From Polyodon spathula (Eukaryota; Chordata; Actinopteri; Acipenseriformes; Polyodontidae), in assembly GCF_017654505.1 (NCBI RefSeq), contig NC_054535.1, positions 87,187,785-87,251,784 on the forward strand: DNA of 64,000 nt. The letters are read 5' to 3'. The number at the start of each line of letters is the position of its first letter. Within the stretch, counting starts at the first letter, position 1. The notes beneath the pieces were generated by a model, which ran no database searches, was not told the DNA's origin, and saw nothing but the letters and a program-made list of their open reading frames with translations. This document shows positions 34,970 through 47,012 of the stretch, in pieces. Position numbers and translations under genes: made by a program.

Positions 34970-37660
34970 TATTACTATATATTATAATTAACGTCTCACT
35001 CAGATATCAGCTTTTTAATAGATACCGCCCTCGAATAAACTTTTTTTTTTACCCCTGCTCAAAAAATAAATAAAGAAAATGTGCAACACTGCCTATGTCC
35101 ATGTGACGCCTCCTAAGGGACTGCAGCCTCAATCCACGTGTAACACAAACTAATGTACACATACCTTAGTAAGCACATTTTATTTTATGGTACTGTCCCG
35201 ACAGACAATCCAAGATGAACTACTTCACGTCACTTCGTACTAGAGTCCATCACGTCAAGTAGGATTTATTTTATTTTTAACAGAAATGAAATCGATATAA
35301 GATAAACAGATGCATCACAATCAACTGCCGTTCACTCTCCTCTTCTTGTCCCACCCCAGAGCAACCAATACACACTCCTGAGTCTCTGGTACAGTACCCC
35401 CTTGACCACCCAACTCCCACCTAATAGGCTCTCGTTAACTGTCAGTAAATGTCTGTTTTTGGGGCTTGAATACAGTACAAGAGTATAGTGCTGTAAAGCA
35501 TAGTAAAGCATAGTATTATTAATAAAGGCCACTCTCATATAATTGCCGCCCTCGTTTAAGGGCCGCAGACATTTTGATCAATTAAAAATAAAATAGGTTA
35601 GATCAGCCAATGTATTACCAAAAACACAAAGGAAACTTGATCCAACATGGCAGATCACTAGATGACACTGGTTCTTACTTTTATAAAGACACAGTATCTG
35701 CATTTTGATAGGCAACAATAACGGATAACCAGCTTCCGAAGCTGCAATTAATAACATGATCTACTCAAGATAATTGGTGTTTAAAGTATATGAAGAATAA
35801 GGAATAATATTATATGGGTATATACTTCATTTAAACTTTATGCCCACTTTGGTGAAAAAATAAGGGCAAAATACAGTATGGTTCATAGAAAATGTATGAT
35901 AAAGAAGTAACTTGTAAGACTGCTGTTAATGTACTTCACACTTTATTTCATTAAACTACTTGCACAATGCCAGACTTTCTTTAATTTCCCTTGAAACCTA
36001 CAGTAATTATTTCAGGGTCATAGGCTTTCATTTATTACAGCTGCCCAGGATCAGTGGAAATTACATATCTTCAAAGAACAGTCAAAATATTCGAAGCATC
36101 TGAAAACAAACAGTGATTAGTCTGTCAGAACTTCATCAAAAGTGCAGGGAGTAAGCACACATAATTTATTTCTATCCTAATTACAAAATATTGTCAATGG
36201 TAATGTATAAGCTAGTATGTGCATATTTTGTACATAGTAATTTCTCAACTTACATCAATCCTTTGCATGATTAAACAAAAAGATTTGCCGTTCTTGAAAC
36301 TGCAACAGAATTTATTTGATTAATCTTTCGTTTTGCTATATATAGAGTAAGAACTTTATAAGGAATGGAATTAAATATGAAAACTTAACACGTCATTAAT
36401 CACATGATTCTGTAAAAATGATCAACTGATAAAAATATGAATGGTTTGGTATGCAACTATGTTATTAAAACTTCCAAGGGCTCTGTGTTAAAATATAATA
36501 AAGCATATCAGAAAGTTGCATTGAGGACAGGAGTGAAACGAAGCATGGCTCTTTTTTTTTTTTTTTTACACACTAGTTCGACAGAAGAAAAAAACCTGTT
36601 TCTCTTGGTATCTAATCACTTCCTGTGCGGTAATTTACATGGTATGATTGCAGCTAGATGTGAAACTGAGCCACAGCACTGAAATGGATTGCGTACCAGA
36701 AAGTTTTACATCTAAAACGAAATATACCAAATTGAATTACTATATAATACCAGCAAAGAACAAAAAGATCTTCAACACAAGAAAAGAGTACCAGTGATAA
36801 TATTACTAGTGTTAATGAAAGGCTAGAAAATTGAGTTTAAATCATTCGTTGGCACTTGTTGTATATCTATTTAAAAGCAGAAACAGACTATAGTGCTGCA
36901 ATTACAGTATTTGAAATCAAATTGTTCTGTTCCTTTTCTTTTTTAGGACCAAGAGAGGTTTTTGAAAGCATCCATTTAGGCTAAATCCCTTCAATGATAT
37001 TAAGTACCAGGATCCTCATTTACAAAGCTTCTGATAAAAGTGATGCTCAGTCCTTCCTGAAAAAAAGACTATCTCATTAAACCCTGAAAAGAGTATATGT
37101 CATACTGCCTTACTTCAGAATCCTGTGGTGTCTGAATGTACAAGACTGAGCAGACGATTGTTGACGTAAGGTAACGTATAATTTAACAGCCCAATGCCCT
37201 CAGTGCTTTAAAACAGACCATTAAACCAGTGAACAGAGCTGAAGGGTGAGGAGTTTTACCACTGAGGTAGCTGCTCATTTTTAGATTTGCTTGCAGTTTT
37301 ATTGTCGTCATGCTTTTTTGTATTTGGGACCCTTTTAAGATGCTACCCATTTTTAGATTCACCTGCACTTTACGATGACTTGCACTTTTGGGCCACTGCA
37401 GATAACATAAAAAGCTATTTAAACATCAATGCCATGTCAATTTTGATTTATTCGGAAACATATCAATACTGGAGTGTGTAAGTTTGCCATCCTCACCGAC
37501 TACAAACAATCCAGCTGCCAGCTCGAATGACGCACCGCCTCCAACAACAAGTTTCTATACTATACTGACTATTCAACAATTGTACAGTTAATTTATCTGG
37601 CAATGTCCAGATACATTATAATTAGAAAGAGTAAGACCCCAATAAATAAATACTACTACG
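34970..37660. other. No gene recognised
   Basis: Mostly unique-looking AT-rich DNA. The motif CCGCCCTCG occurs at about 35027 and 35549, around a block with CACGTCACTTCG-type palindromes, possibly a decayed element. A short direct repeat, AAAGCATAGT, lies at 35495-35515. No coding evidence. Confidence 0.35.
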
Positions 37661-37662
37661 AC

Positions 37663-37678
37663 TAATAATAATAATAAC

Positions 37679-37756
<78 letters not shown>

Positions 37757-37766
37757 TAATAATAAC
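37663..37766. repeat. (AAT)n microsatellite
   Basis: About 34 AAT units with two small interruptions. Confidence 0.98.
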
Positions 37767-37914
37767 CATTTGATCTACCTGTATGTCGTTTTTCTATTCT
37801 AATTATGTTAGGGACTATTTTCCTTAGTGAAAGGTTATCCAGCAAAATATCATAACCATTTAAAAGTTTTTTTTTTTTTTAAAGAGAAAATAAAGAAATA
37901 AATTGTTTTCTAAT

Positions 37915-38060
37915 AGCGATAGAGCCCTCACGATGCGGGCTCTACCATGTGGTAGATGACCTTGACTTTCATTAGAGCCCTCGTCTACAGCTTGGGAGGC
38001 ATAACTCCAGTCATGGTCACCTACCACACGGTAGAGCCCACATCGACGGGCTCTATCGCT
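37915..38060. mobile_element. 146-bp palindromic MITE-like element
   Basis: AGCGATAGAGCCC (from 37915) faces GGGCTCTATCGCT (ending 38060), a perfect inverted pair. A second pair inside, GGGCTCTACCATGTGGTAG with CTACCACACGGTAGAGCCC, extends the stem to about 40 bp. The middle has GAGCCCTCGTC once more. It is non-coding and I do not recognise the superfamily. Confidence 0.7.
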
Positions 38061-38064
38061 TAAA

Positions 38065-38860
38065 TAGAAGATCAGCATGACCTACAACCACTATATGTAC
38101 AGAATAGTATATTATAAGAAACAGCTATGCAAACTAGTATCAGGGTAAAAAAAAAAAATATTGGTGATTCAAAAGATACAGTTTTTAATAGCCTTCAATG
38201 GGTGAGCCAATGAAACAAGAGTACCGTGAAAAAGTAGACCATAAGAGTAAGTTAACCTCTGCAGTCACGGCTTACATCTATGACCTTTTTTCTGAAGGCC
38301 TTTGAAGTTACAAAAAAAAAAAAAAAAAAAAAATTATTTTGTCTTTGTCTTCTCATGGAAACAATAGGTCAAATGTTATCAAAATGAAGCATTTTTACCA
38401 TAGCTACTGAAGCTTGTGCACTGCTTTTTTGGTGATCACTATTTTTTTCCAAACTGAAAAGCCTTTCATACAAATAGTTTCTTCTGCACCCATTGCCATC
38501 AAGTACTGTTGACTGCTCAACCGTGATAGGCCTGCTAGCATTAATTCCAACAAAGGTCTCACTATTTAATTATGTAGTTACATATAAAACACTGCTGTAT
38601 TAGAAAACAATTACTATACCACTTTGGGACTAAAACTGATGAGGGCGCCCAGCTTGAGAATGTACAAAACACTCTCACGAACTATTTTACTTGTGTTAAA
38701 AAACCGATGCAGACCTAACACGAATACTCCAGAGTAAAATCATATGCAAATACTAGACTGTACTCCTTTTTTAGAGTTATATTATAGGCAATAATAATAA
38801 GCAGTTTTATTAGGGAGCTCCTCTAAATCCCTTAGAAAGGTATAGGGTATTAATGCTTGT
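38065..38860. other. No gene recognised
   Basis: Two A-runs (38148-38158 and 38312-38332) and AT-rich sequence; no other feature noticed. Confidence 0.4.
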
Positions 38861-38861
38861 G

Positions 38862-39165
38862 ACAGAGTAGCCATCTGCCATGTGGGTGTGTGCATTCGCT
38901 GCTGAGTGACACTCAGAAGATCGATACAGAGGTTGAAGTTGATACGCCCCTCAGGCAAACAGGATTTATTTACATATCAACACACTGAACAGCTCACATG
39001 ACACTATCAGCAATGGCACTGCACGGAGCACATACACACAGTGTATGAAAACTTTGGTAGGATCTACAATATCTGAACTAATCTTCTCTGTTCATATTAA
39101 ACTAACATTGCTGAAGAGGTTGATCATGGCGGATAAACGGTTAGGGCGGCTATGTGACGGAATAC
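38862..39165 (-). repeat. Possible LTR relic
   Basis: Starts TGTGACAGAGTAGCC, with a GGATTTATTTACATATCAAC block (a polyadenylation-like signal on the minus strand) and a GC-rich stretch. The general shape resembles the solo LTR at 63069. No partner or target duplication found. Confidence 0.3.
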
Positions 39166-39169
39166 TGTA

Positions 39170-39930
39170 TTTCATTTCAAAGAGGGTCGCTTAATATTTA
39201 AATGCAGTATTTACAAATATGCATTTAATGCATAAATTGTAATATTTACTTAAGAATATTTGTAATAAATAACAATTGTAAATGCTGCTGAATTCTATAA
39301 ACACATTTACAACAAAGAATAATTTACTGCATTTAACAGCCAATTACTTCAGTACAAATGTTATCATTTACTGTACAATAATGCACTGAATATAGCAAAA
39401 ACTGTACATGTTTTTAACAATATAATGTCATTATATTGTAGTCCTATATACAACAAGTAACATCAGTATACTCCTGCATACATTTACTGCAAATTATTAC
39501 TGTTAATTCTGTACCTCCTTACTGTAAAGCCCTCAAAGACAGCAAGCACACTGTTATTCCATTGCAAAACTATTAATTTACATTCACAGCTGAACAGCAT
39601 TGCCCTTTCAACAAAATATAAATTGTTCAAGTTTTTCAAGTCATGCTCCGATACAGTATTTGCTCATAACAGCTTTTTTTTTCCACCTGTGAGCAGGATA
39701 ACCACTGAGCTGCATGTCCATACTTAAATCTGAGTCATTGTCATGGTAACGCAACATCCCAATTATGCTTCCTGCAGCTGGGTTCCTGTTCTAAGTGGTG
39801 CTTAACAATAAACACTGAAGGTAGAAATTCATAACAGTGCTGAAGAAAGTACTCTCCAATATAGCAAAATGTTCCTACTAAGATGCATACAGTATCTGCT
39901 CACAAAATAAAACCTGTATTTATTGTGTTT
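39170..39930. other. AT-rich sequence with nested short palindromes
   Basis: GCAGTATTTACAAATA (about 39203) and TTGTAAATGCTGC (about 39277) are inverted, and ATTTACTGTA-like words recur through 39560. It could be a decayed inverted-repeat element. No gene. Confidence 0.3.
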
Positions 39931-39932
39931 TG

Positions 39933-39934
<2 letters not shown>

Positions 39935-39994
<60 letters not shown>
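39935..39994. repeat. (TA)n microsatellite
   Basis: About 29 TA units. Confidence 0.98.
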
Positions 39995-39996
<2 letters not shown>

Positions 39997-42765
39997 TTCA
40001 ACATTGATGATTATTTTGCTACTACTTAAACAGTTGAAATGCAAGATATACGTTCTTATTTGTTTAAGATTTTTTACTATGATGACATGGACGTAAATGG
40101 TTATGGAAAAAACAATTTAGTATTCTAATGGTTTACTAGCATTTACAGATTGTTCCAATGTATTTTTCCATAATTTCTGACATTTACCCTCTTATTTAGT
40201 AAATGCTGACATTTACCGGTAAATGATCGACCAGATATGGACTTTTACCTTAACATATATAATGAGCAAGAACTTTACACATGGAATCCCCAGATTTAAT
40301 TAAACTGTATTCATGAACGACTTGATTAAAAGATGTTGTACAGCACAACTTTTCCTGCCAGAGCATTTCATTGAAGATCGTTGAAACCACTGATCCTGTT
40401 CTCTTGGTAAAATGTAGGTACATGAAATTCCTTTTTGCAGCACAGTTTAACTATGAAGACCACTGTTACTATTACCACCTGAGGCACAGATTTTTGGCTG
40501 GTCTTATGAGTGTTTTGCCATAAATCGTGAATGTGACACCGATTGTGTTGTGGTTGATGATTGAAAAATTTTCATAACAATACATATGACATGGCAAAAA
40601 TACGTATGAAATGGCAAGCTAACTTATCTATTATATGGTACACTGTCAACAAGGCTTGGAAGTACACTTTCAGAATTGCATGACCTTATTTTCATTATCA
40701 TACACTTTTATACATGTTTTACTATTTGTCTAAGATACACAGCATGTAGAAACGGCATTGAAGTAAGGGTCAATAGAGGCAAGTAAATTATTCAATTAAA
40801 TTTAACACTTACAGTAATAAAGGTAAAGAGGAAAATCCTGCTTAATGATACTAAAACTAATAAGAATCCTTGGAATAACCCCTTTATAGAAAAAAAGCAT
40901 GTTGGTGTTAGATGAGGGAGCAGGATCCTTAAATGTGCTGCAGTTAAGACACTTTCCAATGCCAAGCAATATCTCTTCTTAATGGTCACCATATTGACAG
41001 CAAGATCTCTTCTGCCTTAATTACCTTGTTGTGTTTGCCATTACACTGAGGGAGGCTGAAATTCTTGTTTAATGTGTGGGAAACTTGCGCCATGTCTGGT
41101 TAGAAAACAGACATATGGGTGGTGTTTTGAAAAATGCTGGTACTCTTGATAGTTGCTGCAGGCGTTGCTGATGTCTCACATTCTGGCTCAGGTATCATTC
41201 TGTTAATGATGGCTGTGGCTGTAGGGATGCTCCACATTTTCCAGCCAGTGGAAGAGACAGTTTTAGGGGATCTTTAATGAAGTTTGGATCATTTCCACGA
41301 TTCCTGTTTCCTTGCCTCTGAAGCCACGTTTCCTTTGGCAGTGAACCGCCCTGCATGACTGATTTCTTTTGTTAAACAAATTATGCTCATATTTGATTAA
41401 TCATAAATGCTATTTTTGTAAAATTTAAAAACCACTTTTTGAACTCAAGCACTGCTTTTCTTTGGTAATAGGCTCATTTCCTAGTTTTTATTTTATATCT
41501 TATTAATCTAAAGACTCTGAAATACTCCATTATGTACATTTTTTTTTTTTTTTAATTTTGAAAAGAAAATGACTACAATTCAATCCATATCTTATAGTGT
41601 GTACATATCCTATCTGATGCTATCTGATCATCTCACGTCTGATTTGGTATGCAATCACGATCTTGTTTAATCCGATTTAGCGGATAATCCACCTGTGGTG
41701 ATTATCTTGTGGTACGCTGCAATCGGGATTAACAAGTGCACTAACTTTAGTACAAGCAAGTGGACTAAACCTGCTTAATCCACTAGTTAGATGCATCAAG
41801 TGGACTATCTCTGGTATGCTGCAATCGACCCTTCATGTCTACCTTCTTTGTATTCATAACATAGCAGTTATGATCAAGGAATGGCCTCCACAGAGAAGAA
41901 ATTGGTTGCTCCCTGTTTCAGTGTCTGATTCAGCCATACTCCATGAAGAATCTTACAACCTCACAATCATGTTAGCTTATTTGTTTTGACATATTAAATA
42001 AGGTTCTTACAGTATGAGAACTTAGAACTTAACCCCAAAATCTCAATAAACACCTTGGTTTTACTGGCGTACGTGATTTTTCATGACACTATTTGCTTCT
42101 GAAATATTCTGCTAGTAAAGTAGAACCTCGGAGCTACAAATGCTTTCGGAATGGAAGTTGTTTATAAGTCTAAAATGTCTGTAACTCTGATAATATGTTT
42201 CCAATGGTTTTAATAGCCTTAATCTGGTGAATAATAAAGGGATATAGTACAGTACTGCAATACTCATGTTGTTATGGTTCTAAAGTCTTTAAAACTGTAC
42301 TATAAATGGAAAACACCTACATTTATGTTACCATTGAAATCACAACTGTAGCAAACTTGGGTTAACAGAGTGCTTGTTTTTAAGCAAAACTCATTCATGG
42401 ACTTTGCTCGGTTATTCAGCCTCCTTTGGCTTGGGGAAAAAAAGCCCCCAAAAAAAGCCTTGATTGTATACATGTGCAAATTGTAGATGAGGCTCATTTG
42501 TAAATGAAGTCTGTGATATTAAAATGAGATTTATGAAGCAGCAGAACAGCAGTGTCGGCCCTAAAAGGGTCCACAAATAAGACCGATTTTAAACTTAAGC
42601 CTAAAAATTTGGGTGCAAAGAAAAAGTCAGAAAGTAGCTGATAGGAAACAATATTATGGCAGCAGTCAAAGGGACCTGGAAAATTCATGAATGACAATAA
42701 AAATAAAACAACAAATTTCACTGAATGTCACGAAACTGATATTTATATATATATATACACACACA
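39995..42765. other. No gene recognised
   Basis: No domain-bearing frames. A small repetitive block at 41646-41831 is listed separately. Elsewhere the sequence appears unique and AT-rich. Confidence 0.4.
41646..41831. repeat. Block with three GGTATGCTGCAATCG-like words
   Basis: GGTATGCAATCACGAT (41646), GGTACGCTGCAATCGGGA (41711) and GGTATGCTGCAATCGACC (41813) are direct repeats. Between the last two, AGTGCACTAA, AAGTGGACTAAAC and AAGTGGACTATC also recur. MITE-like in character, but not assigned. Confidence 0.4.
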
Positions 42766-42768
42766 CTA

Positions 42769-43218
42769 GTAACAGAGCTGAGCTTCTCCAAGTTCTTTTC
42801 CAGCACAAAAAACTGACCGTCACACACTGGATTGGGTTAAATGTGCGGTTGTTCTTTTATTTACACAAAAATTAAATAAATAAACAAAAACAAACTCTTA
42901 ACTCTGTTCACCCTAACTATTAAACTGGACAGCTAAGCTGTTTACCTGTTGAAAACAATCAAAATGACACAGGTTTACAATTAAACACTTTTTTGTTTCA
43001 AAAAGAACAAACAGTACTGTTTCTTCCTTTGACGCACAGTCAGGACTCAACAGCAAAGATCCCGAAGAGACTAACTGCTCTCTTTTTATACTCTGCACCT
43101 GGTTGTAATTTACAATGATAGCCAGGTGCAGGTGTTAATTAACAATTAACAAATTTCTTTAAACACACGATTTCTTGTGTGTGTTGCAGGGATGATTTTA
43201 TCCCCCTCCCTGCCCTGT
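42769..43218 (-). repeat. LTR-like element with U3 inverted repeat and TATA box
   Basis: The ends are TAACAGAGC and GCCCTGTTA. On the minus strand, TGCACCTGG (43094-43102) and CCAGGTGCA (43122-43130) form a perfect 9-bp inverted repeat. It is followed at once by TATAAAAAG (about 43083-43091), a TATA box. This is the arrangement seen in the complete LTR element at 17466-21387. Related sequence occurs at 51097-51400. No target duplication resolved. Confidence 0.5.
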
Positions 43219-43219
43219 T

Positions 43220-43235
43220 ACTATCTATCTATCTA

Positions 43236-43321
<86 letters not shown>
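43220..43321. repeat. (CTAT)n then (TA)n microsatellite
   Basis: Four CTAT units, then about 42 TA units. Confidence 0.98.
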
Positions 43322-43324
<3 letters not shown>

Positions 43325-43444
43325 TGAGAAAAAGGAAGACTGCTGTGTACCAAAATGATCAATAAGAAAAAAGAAAAGGATATTTCATTGATTTGTAATC
43401 AATTATTCTACCTTTTTAAGTACCTAAAATATCTTTTTTTTTTT

Positions 43445-43449
<5 letters not shown>

Positions 43450-43519
<70 letters not shown>
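43450..43519. repeat. (TA)n microsatellite
   Basis: About 34 TA units after a poly-T run, ending at a Tc1 terminus. Confidence 0.98.
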
Positions 43520-43521
<2 letters not shown>

Positions 43522-43524
<3 letters not shown>

Positions 43525-43780
43525 TACTGTGCAAAAGTTTTAGGCAGGTGTGAAAAAATGCTGTAAAGTAAAAATGCTTTCAAAAATAAACATGTTAATA
43601 GTTTATATTTATCAATTAACAAAATGCAAAGTGAGTGAACAGAAGAAAAATCTACATCAAATCAATATTTGGTGTGACCACCCTTTGCCTTCAAAACAGC
43701 ATCAATTCTTCTAGGTACACTTGCACAAAGTCAGGGATTTTGTAGGCATATAGTCAGGTGTATGATTAAACAATTATACC
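43522..43780. mobile_element. Tc1-like long terminal repeat arm, truncated
   Basis: CAGTACTGTGCAAAAGTTTT followed by AGGCAGGTGTG is the end of a widespread fish Tc1 family with long terminal repeats. Inside, TTTGGTGTGACCACCCTTTG and CATCAATTCTTCTAGGTACA are further hallmarks. The arm stops at about 43780, where Harbinger coding sequence begins. The rest of the element is not in the window. Confidence 0.75.
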
Positions 43781-43786
43781 GATAGC

Positions 43787-44705
43787 CATTCTCCCTCATA
43801 AACATAGAGAAAGTGACTATAGATGGAGGACCATCAACATCATTGCAATTAACAGCAGAAGAAGAATGCGCTGCAGTCAATATTCCACAGGAGAGCATTG
43901 CAGGTGTGGGAGGCATTGATGCTGGTGTAATCCTATCACACGTGTCAGGTAAGCAGTTACTTATTATAAAACTTACTGTAGATTTGTGAAACAATTGAAA
44001 ACAAGTATGTTTACAGTTTGAAAGTGAGCGTACACATCCACTTTGATTATTTTGTAGCATATCCTGTGTAATCTGTAATAATAAACTATTTCATTTGGAG
44101 ATCATACTGTATATCAGATATAACATTATTTAACATGGCAGCTTAACCTATATGGACTGAATTATGTTTAAAGTGACTATATAGCTACTAATACCACATG
44201 GCATAGCCTACATACTGTTTGTACTTGGTAGTATATTGTCAGCGTATTACAGATATTATTGTATTTATTTTCATTCATTACAGCATCATCCGAATATCTT
44301 GGAAGCCCAACGGGAGCAGGCGATTCTCAAATGAACAATGAGGCAAGAACACCTCAGCTACAGCAAGAGGAGAAACTTGCTCCCAATTTTTTTGAACTGC
44401 AAGAAAAAGGATTTGCTGAAATGAATAAGAATTTACTAAATCAAAATGAGAAACTGAATAGAATGTGCTTGTATATGGAAAGCTCCATAAAACAGAAAGT
44501 TAAAATTGAAAGAGAGAGGTTAGATCTGGAGAGGGCATATTATGCATCATATTCTTTAAGGCAACCATGCACACAAGTAACCGCAGAAACAAACACAGAT
44601 CCTATTCTGTTTACTTTGCATGATTCTACTTCTTATGCCCAAGATCAGAATGAAGCTGTGGCCCCATTATTGCCAAGAAGACCAGGGAGACCAAGAAATC
44701 GCTGA
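43787..44705 (+). pseudogene. Harbinger accessory (Myb/NAIF1-like) protein, 3' exons
   Basis: Exon A (about 43787-43948) reads NIEKVTIDGGPSTSLQLTAE, EECAAVNIPQESIAGVGGID, AGVILSHVS and ends at a GTAAGC donor. The intron is 43949-44283, ending TTACAG. Exon B (44284-44705) continues in phase with ASSEYLGSPTGAGDSQMN, then a long charged helix (EEKLAPNFFELQEKGFAEMN and MCLYMESSIKQKVKIERERL), and ends in a basic tail PRRPGRPRNR. In this superfamily the second protein has an N-terminal Myb-like domain and carries the transposase to DNA. The Myb exon is missing, removed at the Tc1 junction. What remains is intact in frame. Confidence 0.6.
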
Positions 44706-44763
44706 GATGCATTATAACAAATGTGTAATATATCTATTTATATATATTTCTATTTTGTATGTT

Positions 44764-44768
<5 letters not shown>

Positions 44769-44794
<26 letters not shown>
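44769..44794. repeat. Poly-T tract
   Basis: About 26 consecutive T between the convergent Harbinger genes. Confidence 0.95.
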
Positions 44795-44797
<3 letters not shown>

Positions 44798-44859
44798 TTT
44801 AATATACATTCATCAAGAATAAACTTACCCTGATTTTCAATTGTTAAGCATTATTCGTT

Positions 44860-45843
44860 TTCAGTGAAGTGCTTGGCAATGATAATGTTGTGTACATTTC
44901 TCCCAGTTTCTGGAGCTGCTACTGGTTCATCAAAGTCAGCCTCCTGTTGATTTATGGTGTTTAACCTGGTTTCACTAACGTCTAACAAGCATCCACGAGT
45001 AGTTACTATGTTGTGTAGTACACAACATGCTACAAATATTTATGCAACCTTCTTCGCACTGTATTGCAATGCACCACCACTCCTGTCCAAACACCTAAAG
45101 TGCATTTTAAGCATTCCAAATGTCCTTTCAATTGCATTGCGAGTTCTTCTGTGTGCTTCATTATATGTATTTTCACCCGCTGTTTGTGGACTAAGAACTG
45201 GTGTCATCAGCCATTTTTTCAGATCATATCCATTGTCACCTATCAGGAAGCTATAATTACATGTCATGTCCTTCAAAGTACATTGCGATTGATGACTGAG
45301 AATGGATGAAAGAGTCGTGACAGGATCCTGGGTAATTTGCAAACACATTAGTTATTGTATTTTTAGCATCACATACTACCTGGACATTTAAAGAAGGAAA
45401 TCCTTGACGATTAATGTACATTACTGAATTTTCAGGTGCTGTATGTATTTGGACATGAGTACAATCTATTGCACCCAATACTCGTGGAAAACCAGCAATA
45501 TTAAAAAAATCTCTCTTTGATTGCTCTTGCTGGTATCTGGTTTCAGGGAAACGTATGTAACACTACAAACTTTTAACAATGCACCATTTACTTGATGTAA
45601 ACATCTTGAAAAACATGACTGATTCATGCCTGCAATGTCTGAAACTAGTGTTTGAAATGTACCTGTTACATAAAAACTAGTGCTGCAGTTACCTTTACAG
45701 CAACAGGTAAAGCAATAGAAACACGTGACCTGGGTTCTAAATCAAGAGTATACTGCACGAATCAACGACTGTTTGCTTATTATTTTGAAATCCAACAAAT
45801 TATATAAAACTTCAAACTCAGCCATCTTAAACTTTTTCAAGTT
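44860..45843 (-). pseudogene. PIF/Harbinger DDE transposase, nearly full length
   Basis: Starts MAEFEVLYNLLDFKIISKQ at about 45843. The N-terminal half includes VTGTFQTLVSDIAGMNQSCF. The catalytic half reads LGAIDCTHVQIHTAPENSVM (first Asp), GFPSLNVQVVCDAKNTITNV, FANYPGSCHDSFIHSQSSIA (second Asp), YSFLIGDNGYDLKKWLMTPV, then EAHRRTRNAIERTFGMLKMH (third acid, Glu). The tail (ACCVLHNIVTTRGCLL) is of the HARBI1 type. All three catalytic acids survive, but stops and frameshifts occur near 45755, 45500, 45320 and 45035. About 330 codons, the usual length. Confidence 0.85.
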
Positions 45844-46592
45844 TTCATTTTTTTTCTTACTTTCCCTACTTTTTCTATGAGAGGTGTCGAGGAGCGCTAA
45901 GACACCTGTGATCGTGTCTTAATTGCACTTTTTAATAGCGCACAGATGAGAGGCAAAAATAGCATTTTGAAACAGATGTCTCAAACTCCATCCATTTTAG
46001 CTCATTAAATTGTGAGAAAACACTGCCAAGCACACATTTCTTGCCCATGTGCATACCCTTCAGAGACAAAGCATTTTGTGTTTTTCTTTATACACACTGT
46101 ATATTTCTAGTAGTATGTAGAAATGTCATTTAAAGTATGAGGAATTCACCAATCATGAAGTCGGAATTTGTTTGACCCCGTTGCCGTAATAACCAAATGC
46201 ATGGCATTGAGCTGAGCCATATACAGCTATTGTAGCGCTGCTTCTACTTGATAAAAGCATGAAATCAGCAGGGGAGGTGAAGAGTACAGTAATGTAAAAT
46301 ACAGTATGGAAAATAAAATGCATATTTGTCATGGTAGGCAGTCAAATACGCTATTTCTGAGAAATGAGTGCTACCGTGAATGTTCAGAGGCATTTCTGAC
46401 GACGGAAAGTTCAGGCTCCTAACCTTCCTTAAAAACCAAGGAACAGAGGGAGAGTACTAAGAAGGAGAGTATTTAGAGTCCTCATTACACTGTTTGATCT
46501 ACCTGAGGATTAAACTATAGCTTGATACCGGCTATTTCATTAGGTAGTATAATAATAATATCATGTAAAATCAAGACACTTAGTCAGCACGG

Positions 46593-46658
46593 GTCATTGC
46601 CTCTCCAAATGACCTACCTATTGTTCAATTAAGGTAGCCCGTTTGGAGGAGAGGCACT
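46593..46658. repeat. Imperfect 27-bp inverted repeat
   Basis: The left arm has TTGCCTCTCC and GACCTACCT; the right arm has AGGTAGCCCG and GGAGAGGCA. The arms pair over most of their length with a 3-base bulge and a 12-base loop. Confidence 0.55.
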
Positions 46659-46952
46659 ATTTTTCAGATTAGTCTGTATTACCGTAGCCCATTTTTATGG
46701 CACTGCAGAATTTTTGCATTTAAATGTGGCAGCTTACTCCGTGCCTCATTAATTTTGGGCCAGTTAATACATTCAGGATGTGCTACTTTACACGCTGCCA
46801 ATTTAGCGCTGTGTCAGTCAATCTTGAGACATGTCCCCCTAGACTGTATTTTGTTGTTTACATACATTTTTCAGATTATTGCTTAATTAAAAATATTTTC
46901 CTTTGTCTTTACCATCACTGTGCCACTTGCTTTTTACATTTATGACATTGGG

Positions 46953-47012
46953 GATCTACAAAAAAATAGATGCCATCAGCATGGATTTAACACCTATAAG
47001 CATCTGGAGTAT
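46953..47012 (+). repeat. Direct repeat, copy 1 (unknown family)
   Basis: GGATCTACAAAAAAATAGAT, GCCATCAGCATGGATTTAAC and ACCTATAAGCATCTGG recur with few changes at 48018-48077. Unknown origin; about 1065 bp apart. Confidence 0.7.

Larger units (their letters stand above)
43781..45860. mobile_element. PIF/Harbinger transposon with two opposed genes
   Basis: Convergent arrangement: a two-exon accessory gene on the plus strand (to 44705) and a DDE transposase on the minus strand (about 45843 to 44860), with their 3' ends facing across a poly-T tract (44769-44794). This two-gene layout is typical of PIF/Harbinger elements. The left end is cut by the Tc1 arm at 43780. I could not place terminal repeats on the right. 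Confidence 0.75.
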
